A stretch of 9,539 nucleotides of DNA from contig CALAMM010000190.1 in the NCBI GenBank assembly GCA_937925775.1, positions 1-9,539 on the forward strand, written 5' to 3'. A model generated the notes under the pieces. The model searched no databases and was not told the DNA's origin. It saw only the letters and a list, made by a program, of their open reading frames with translations. Numbering within the stretch: position 1 is the first letter of the stretch; each line of letters opens with the position of its first letter. The stretch comes from an uncultured Fimbriimonadales bacterium (lineage in GTDB: Bacteria; Armatimonadota; Fimbriimonadia; Fimbriimonadales; GBS-DC). Of the stretch, positions 6,764-9,539 are shown in pieces. The translations under genes and the position numbers were made by a program.

Positions 6764-6990
6764 GAATGGCATCGCACCTGAGCTTGGGCTAAAGTCCAAG
6801 CCACGCAGAGCGTAGTGTCGGCGTCTCGCCGACGAGAACTGCTTGGACAGGAATGTCCAAGCCACGCAAAGCGTAGCGTCGGCGTCTCGCCGACGAACTA
6901 TGCTTGGACAAGATTGTCCAAGCCACGCAGAGCGTAGCGTCGGCGTCCCCGCCGACGAACAACGCTTGGACAAGAATGTCCAAGCCACGA
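6764..6990 (+). repeat. REP-like composite tandem repeat cluster 2 (3.5 units of about 61 bases)
   Basis: Units begin at 6782, 6841, 6902 and 6964. Each has palindrome 1 (arms GCTTGGACA and TGTCCAAGC, 4-base loop; the first copy, 6782-6801, is divergent), a spacer CACGCAGAG or similar, then GTAG directly joined to palindrome 2 (CGTCGGCG, 3-4 bases, CGCCGACG). GTAG occurs at 6812, 6873 and 6934. The last unit stops just after palindrome 1, at CACGA. The left edge, 6764-6787, resembles 54-76 beside cluster 1. The cluster fills the gap between the symporter operon and the rpmA ribosome binding site and could end the first transcript or lie in the rpmA leader. Orientation is opposite to most units of cluster 1. 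Confidence 0.9.
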
Positions 6991-7009
6991 GGGTTAGGAG
7001 GCAACTACT

Positions 7010-7267
7010 ATGGCAAGCAAAAAAGGTGTCGGCAGCACACGGAACGGACGCGATAGCAACCCGAAATTTCTGGGTGTGAAGGCATACGGTGGCGAGTTCG
7101 TACGCGCGGGGAATGTGATCGTGCGCCAGCGCGGCACGAAGTTCCATCCCGGGCGCAATGTCGGGCGCGGGAGCGACGACACGCTGTTTGCGCTCGTGGA
7201 CGGCTATGTGCAGTTCGAAGGTCCGCGCCATCGCCGCCGCGTGAGCGTCTACCCCGTTCAGAACTGA
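7010..7267 (+). CDS. rpmA: Large ribosomal subunit protein bL27
   Basis: The 85-residue product is bL27, whose N-terminus reaches the peptidyl transferase centre. The start MASKKGVGSTRNGRDS, then VRQRGTKFHPG (37-47), VGRGSDDTLFAL (50-61) and DGYVQFE are family landmarks, and the length equals that of the E. coli protein. There is no N-terminal cleavage extension of the Firmicutes type. TAGGAGG at 6995-7001 with an 8-base spacer fixes ATG 7010. In most bacteria rpmA lies directly after rplU and before obg; here neither is adjacent. Upstream is a repeat cluster and a transporter operon, downstream a convergent regulator. Its promoter is not obvious and may lie within or before the repeats. Confidence 0.98.
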   Translation: MASKKGVGSTRNGRDSNPKFLGVKAYGGEFVRAGNVIVRQRGTKFHPGRNVGRGSDDTLFALVDGYVQFEGPRHRRRVSVYPVQN

Positions 7268-7331
7268 AGCCCTCCCCCGATAGACCAAACAGGAACGGCG
7301 GAGAGGAGACGGGTTCGCGTCCGTCCACTTT

Positions 7332-7369
7332 TGCACGCGGCGGCGACAAAAACTCACCGCCGCGTTGCA
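7332..7369. terminator. Strong hairpin between convergent rpmA and marR-type gene
   Basis: CGCGGCGG (7336-7343) pairs perfectly with CCGCCGCG (7357-7364) around a 13-base loop. TGCA on each side (7332-7335, 7366-7369) extends the stem with one bulged base. A smaller hairpin follows (AGCTCA 7369-7374 with TGAGCT 7381-7386), and then a 12-base palindrome, GAGCTCGAGCTC, at 7426-7437. No long U-tract is present, so this is a probable bidirectional transcript end inferred from position and stem strength. Confidence 0.5.
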
Positions 7370-7446
7370 GCTCAGAAGTTTGAGCTCGGCGCTCCGACGC
7401 CCTCGCTAACAAATCGCGTGCCGTTGAGCTCGAGCTCCCAGCGCGT

Positions 7447-8031
7447 TTAGCGGCACACTTCCACCGCGTGCATCTCCACCAGCGGACAGTTCGGGTCTGC
7501 GCTTGCCCCGCACTGGAGACATACATCCACTGCCTTCAGCGTGCCTGTTTCGACCCCCGCGCGAATAAAAGCACTCAAGCCACGAATAAACGCCTGCCGC
7601 TCTGCCGGATTCATCTGCGCCAGCACGGTAGCAAACCGCTGGCGACGTTCGTGGTCGACGCGCTCAATAATGGCGCGCCCAGCATCCGTGAGCGCTAACC
7701 CCACTTGACGCCGATCACGCGGGTTCGCCACTCGCCGAATCAGGGCTTTCTTTTCCAAGCGATGCACCATATTTGTCGCTGACGGGTAGGAAATGTTCAG
7801 CCCTTCCGCCAAGTCGCCCACTGTCACGCGCCGATGCGTGTGCAGATAGCGCAGCGCCTGCATCTGCGAGTATGTGAGGTCCGATTCTGCCAGCTCTTCC
7901 AGCAGTTTCTCGCCGATAGAGGTATACATCGCTTGCAGGAACACCTGCGCGACCAACTCCGCATGGTTGAGCAGCTCCTCCGTCAACGCGATGGGCAGTT
8001 TGATGGGTTCCTTCACCAGTCTCACCTGCAT
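7447..8031 (-). CDS. MarR-family transcriptional regulator with C-terminal four-cysteine tail
   Basis: The 194-residue cytoplasmic protein carries a winged helix-turn-helix at about residues 53-119: TYSQMQALRYL, LAEGLNISYPSATNMVHRLEKKALIRR as recognition region, then the wing with NPRDRRQ (103-109) and LTDAGR. MarR proteins are dimers that usually repress nearby or divergent genes and release DNA on ligand binding or cysteine oxidation. The usual length is about 140-160 residues; this one has a tail with Cys171, Cys174, Cys182 and Cys193 (CX2CX7CX10C), which could bind zinc or an iron-sulfur cluster or sense redox state. The start ATG at 8031 has only a weak GGGG about 10 bases upstream, but no better start keeps the family N-terminus. 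A divergent membrane protein gene at 8299 and an inverted repeat at 8071-8108 are its likely target and operator. Confidence 0.9.
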   Translation of the reverse strand: MQVRLVKEPIKLPIALTEELLNHAELVAQVFLQAMYTSIGEKLLEELAESDLTYSQMQALRYLHTHRRVTVGDLAEGLNISYPSATNMVHRLEKKALIRRVANPRDRRQVGLALTDAGRAIIERVDHERRQRFATVLAQMNPAERQAFIRGLSAFIRAGVETGTLKAVDVCLQCGASADPNCPLVEMHAVEVCR

Positions 8032-8070
8032 TTAAGGATACCCCAGCGAGATTGCACAGCTTGCTTTGTT

Positions 8071-8108
8071 CGAGAACATGCATGCCAACATGCGGAAAAG
8101 CGTTCTCG
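8071..8108. promoter_or_regulatory. Candidate operator in the divergent intergenic region
   Basis: CGAGAAC (8071-8077) is complementary to GTTCTCG (8102-8108), and a smaller inverted repeat lies inside (GCATG 8080-8084, CATGC 8089-8093). GTTCTCC at 8132-8138 is a further partial half-site. The site is 40-77 bases before the MarR-type start, a reasonable place for autoregulation. MarR operators are usually more compact palindromes, so this is tentative. Confidence 0.3.
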
Positions 8109-8172
8109 GAAATGCAGAGCGCTTTCTGGGCGTTCTCCTATGCAAGGTGGCTTGGCGTGCGCCTTCTGCCCT

Positions 8173-8216
8173 CACCCCAGCCCCTCACCCACCTCGCAGG
8201 AGAAGGGGTTGGGGTG
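8173..8216. repeat. C/G-rich dispersed inverted repeat, copy 2
   Basis: CACCCCAGCCCCT (8173-8185) pairs with AGGGGTTGGGGTG (8204-8216), 13 positions with one G-T wobble, around an 18-base loop. It shares the CACCCC-two bases-CCCCT layout with the hairpin at 4602-4645. It lies in the leader side of the 8299 gene. Confidence 0.6.
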
Positions 8217-8298
8217 GGGGCAATTCGCTTACTTTCCCACACAACCTCTTAGCAGGATTTTCGCAAGCTCTGTCGTAGACAGGCGAGGGTGATTTTCG

Positions 8299-8919
8299 AT
8301 GGAGGCATCGGTGCATCCGACGATTCGCATCGAAAGAGTGGGATCAACCCTGCATGTCTCGGCTCAGTTCACAGCCCCTGTGGACGAGGCGACGGCGCAG
8401 CAGCGACTGCACGAGTTCCTTCAGCGCGTCGGTTTTACTTACGACTCGCAGGCAAGTCGGTGGACACGAGGTAGCCTCTTGGGGAACCTGACTTCCCTGC
8501 AACCACGTGCGCTGAAAGCTGCTGTCGAGACGCGCCTTACCCCTGCGAGCGGGGCAACCACAGTGGATTTGAACCTGTCAGTGAGCCTCTTCGGGCAGGT
8601 TCTGACCGATGCTCAAGTCGAGGCGTTTGAAGCGGAGCTGCGTGAAGCGGCACGCTATGTGTGCGAAGGTCAGGCGGACTTAGACCAGCTCTCCCGGCGA
8701 TATGCCGCTATGAAGTCTCTCCTAATGTTCGCGGCTGCCCTTTCCCTCGCGATTAGCATTGCCGTCATTGTCGGGTTGGTAATCGTGATGCGTCCGTTGC
8801 TGGTCGAGCTTGGGGTTAGTCGCTCTGGGCGGATCTTTTTCAATGGTGTGCTTGGAGGCGCGATAGCGGGGGTGTTGATGTTTATTCTTATGAAACGAAT
8901 GCTTCGCAGCCCGCGCTGA
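8299..8919 (+). CDS. Uncharacterised membrane protein with two C-terminal helices
   Basis: I do not recognise this 206-residue protein. Residues 1-135 look soluble and mixed alpha/beta: alternating hydrophobic strands (IRIERVGSTLHVSAQF, TVDLNLSVSLFGQV) and a charged helix (about 103-135). Two hydrophobic segments follow, near 139-164 and 178-198, joined by a short loop and ended by a basic tail, KRMLRSPR, which suggests the soluble domain and C-terminus are cytoplasmic. A GAGGGTG at 8285-8291 supports ATG 8299. It has no signal peptide. It is transcribed away from the MarR-type gene and followed by fucI in the same direction after 132 bases, so it could be the regulator's target. The reading frame and membrane segments make a real gene likely; its function is open. 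Confidence 0.75.
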   Translation: MEASVHPTIRIERVGSTLHVSAQFTAPVDEATAQQRLHEFLQRVGFTYDSQASRWTRGSLLGNLTSLQPRALKAAVETRLTPASGATTVDLNLSVSLFGQVLTDAQVEAFEAELREAARYVCEGQADLDQLSRRYAAMKSLLMFAAALSLAISIAVIVGLVIVMRPLLVELGVSRSGRIFFNGVLGGAIAGVLMFILMKRMLRSPR

Positions 8920-8989
8920 GAGGGGCACTCGGTTGTTTTCGCGTCGCTCTCTCTCCCAGCCTACGGGCAAGCAGGGCGCGCGCGTGAAG

Positions 8990-9047
8990 GCACACCCGTC
9001 TGCAGGAACCCTATGCACGGGCGCGAATGTTTCGGGCGGAGGTGTGC
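8990..9047 (+). promoter_or_regulatory. Inverted repeat that overlaps the fucI ribosome binding site
   Basis: GCACACC (8990-8996) is complementary to GGTGTGC (9041-9047), which overlaps the Shine-Dalgarno GGAGGTG at 9038-9044. A competing pairing, CCCGT (8995-8999) with ACGGG (9017-9021), is also possible. This could hide or expose the start of fucI, but a 7-base match over 44 bases can arise by chance. Confidence 0.2.
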
Positions 9048-9051
9048 AACG

Positions 9052-9539
9052 ATGCCGAACGGATTGGTGGTCAACCCGCCTGTGAATCGGTTGCGCGGGG
9101 CATTACCAAAGGTGGGCATTCGCCCCGTGATTGACGGGCGTCGTCAGGGCGTGCGCGAGAGCATGGAGGCCGCCACGATGCAGATGGCGCAGGCGGCGGC
9201 GCAACTGATTACCGAGAACCTGCGCCATGCGTGCGGATTACCTGTAGAGTGCGTGATTGCCGACACTTGCATCGGCGGCATGGCGGAGGCGGCGGCGTGC
9301 GAGGCGAAGTTCGAGCGCGAGGGCGTCGGCGTCAGCCTCACGGTCGCACGCAGCTGGTGCTACGGCTACGAAGTGATGGACACGCACCCCACGCGCCCCA
9401 AAGCCATCTGGGGCTTCAACGGCACGGAGCGACCCGGCGCGGTGTTCTTAGCCGCGGCGATGGCGGCACACGCCCATAAGAAACTGCCCGCCTTCAGCAT
9501 CTACGGACGCGATGTGCAAAACGCCGACGACTTCACCAT
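9052..9539 (+). CDS. fucI: L-fucose isomerase, N-terminal part (runs off the window)
   Basis: The first 162 residues match E. coli FucI closely: VGIRPVIDGRRQGVRES at 21-37, ENLRHACGLPVECVIADTCI at 55-74, MAEAAACEAKF at 77-87, the WCYG at 102-105, PTRPKAIWGFNGTERPGAV at 113-131 and IYGRDVQNADD at 150-160. The enzyme converts L-fucose to L-fuculose (and D-arabinose to D-ribulose), the first step of fucose use, as a cytoplasmic Mn2+-dependent hexamer. The metal-binding and catalytic residues lie in the later part of the family sequence, outside this window, so activity cannot be judged. GGAGGTG at 9038-9044 with 7-base spacing picks ATG 9052 over the in-frame ATG at 9013. The extra 16 or so residues before the conserved KVGIRP are not typical of E. 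coli. Confidence 0.96.
   Translation, partial: MPNGLVVNPPVNRLRGALPKVGIRPVIDGRRQGVRESMEAATMQMAQAAAQLITENLRHACGLPVECVIADTCIGGMAEAAACEAKFEREGVGVSLTVARSWCYGYEVMDTHPTRPKAIWGFNGTERPGAVFLAAAMAAHAHKKLPAFSIYGRDVQNADDFT

Noticed and set aside
6782..6990. CRISPR array
   Set aside because: The 61-base period has no unique spacers; whole units are near-identical, contain two palindromes each, and no cas genes are nearby.
6737..7357. A 206-codon minus-strand frame across the repeats and rpmA
   Set aside because: Most of it is translated repeat, and the rest is antisense to rpmA. Repeats lacking stops in several frames create such false genes.

Overview
The window is a GC-rich bacterial segment with seven complete protein genes, one small-subunit gene and the start of a ninth gene. 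The only RNA-level or mobile features are short palindromic repeats; I see no tRNA, rRNA, CRISPR array or transposase. The organism cannot be fixed from the sequence. GC-rich housekeeping-type genes, a close match to the Aquifex LeuT fold, a K+-independent proton-pumping pyrophosphatase and a bacterial-type L-fucose isomerase fit a free-living, possibly thermophilic heterotroph. My impression is an Armatimonadota-like lineage, but that is inference and unverified.

Layout. Bases 1-231 are a cluster of palindromic REP-like repeats. An ABC-2-type exporter follows (ATPase 274-1107, permease 1104-1883, 4-base stop/start overlap). After a short structured leader comes a large membrane pyrophosphatase, hppA (1987-4536). 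A 232-base gap with a C/G-rich dispersed hairpin leads to a two-gene operon: a LeuT-family sodium symporter with an enlarged extracellular loop (4769-6622) and a 37-residue single-helix MetS-like small subunit (6619-6732). A second cluster, 3.5 tandem copies of a roughly 61-base two-palindrome unit (6782-6990), runs up to the ribosome binding site of rpmA (ribosomal protein L27, 7010-7267). A strong hairpin separates rpmA from a convergent MarR-type regulator (7447-8031, minus strand) with a C-terminal four-cysteine tail. Divergent from it, across 267 bases with an operator-like inverted repeat and a second C/G-rich hairpin, is an unrecognised protein with two C-terminal membrane helices (8299-8919). 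The window ends inside fucI (9052 onward).

Functional links. The ABC pair and the symporter/small-subunit pair are clear translationally coupled operons. The pyrophosphatase would contribute to ion-motive force, while the symporter uses a sodium gradient, so the two are energetic relatives but not obviously co-regulated. The MarR regulator and the divergent membrane protein are a plausible regulator/target pair.

The most interesting signal is the repeat family. Each unit carries a GTAG head next to a perfect 8-bp palindrome, the hallmark of REP elements mobilised by RAYT enzymes. One copy has a compensatory pair of changes in the stem. The two clusters lie in opposite orientation yet share a sequence at their left edge.
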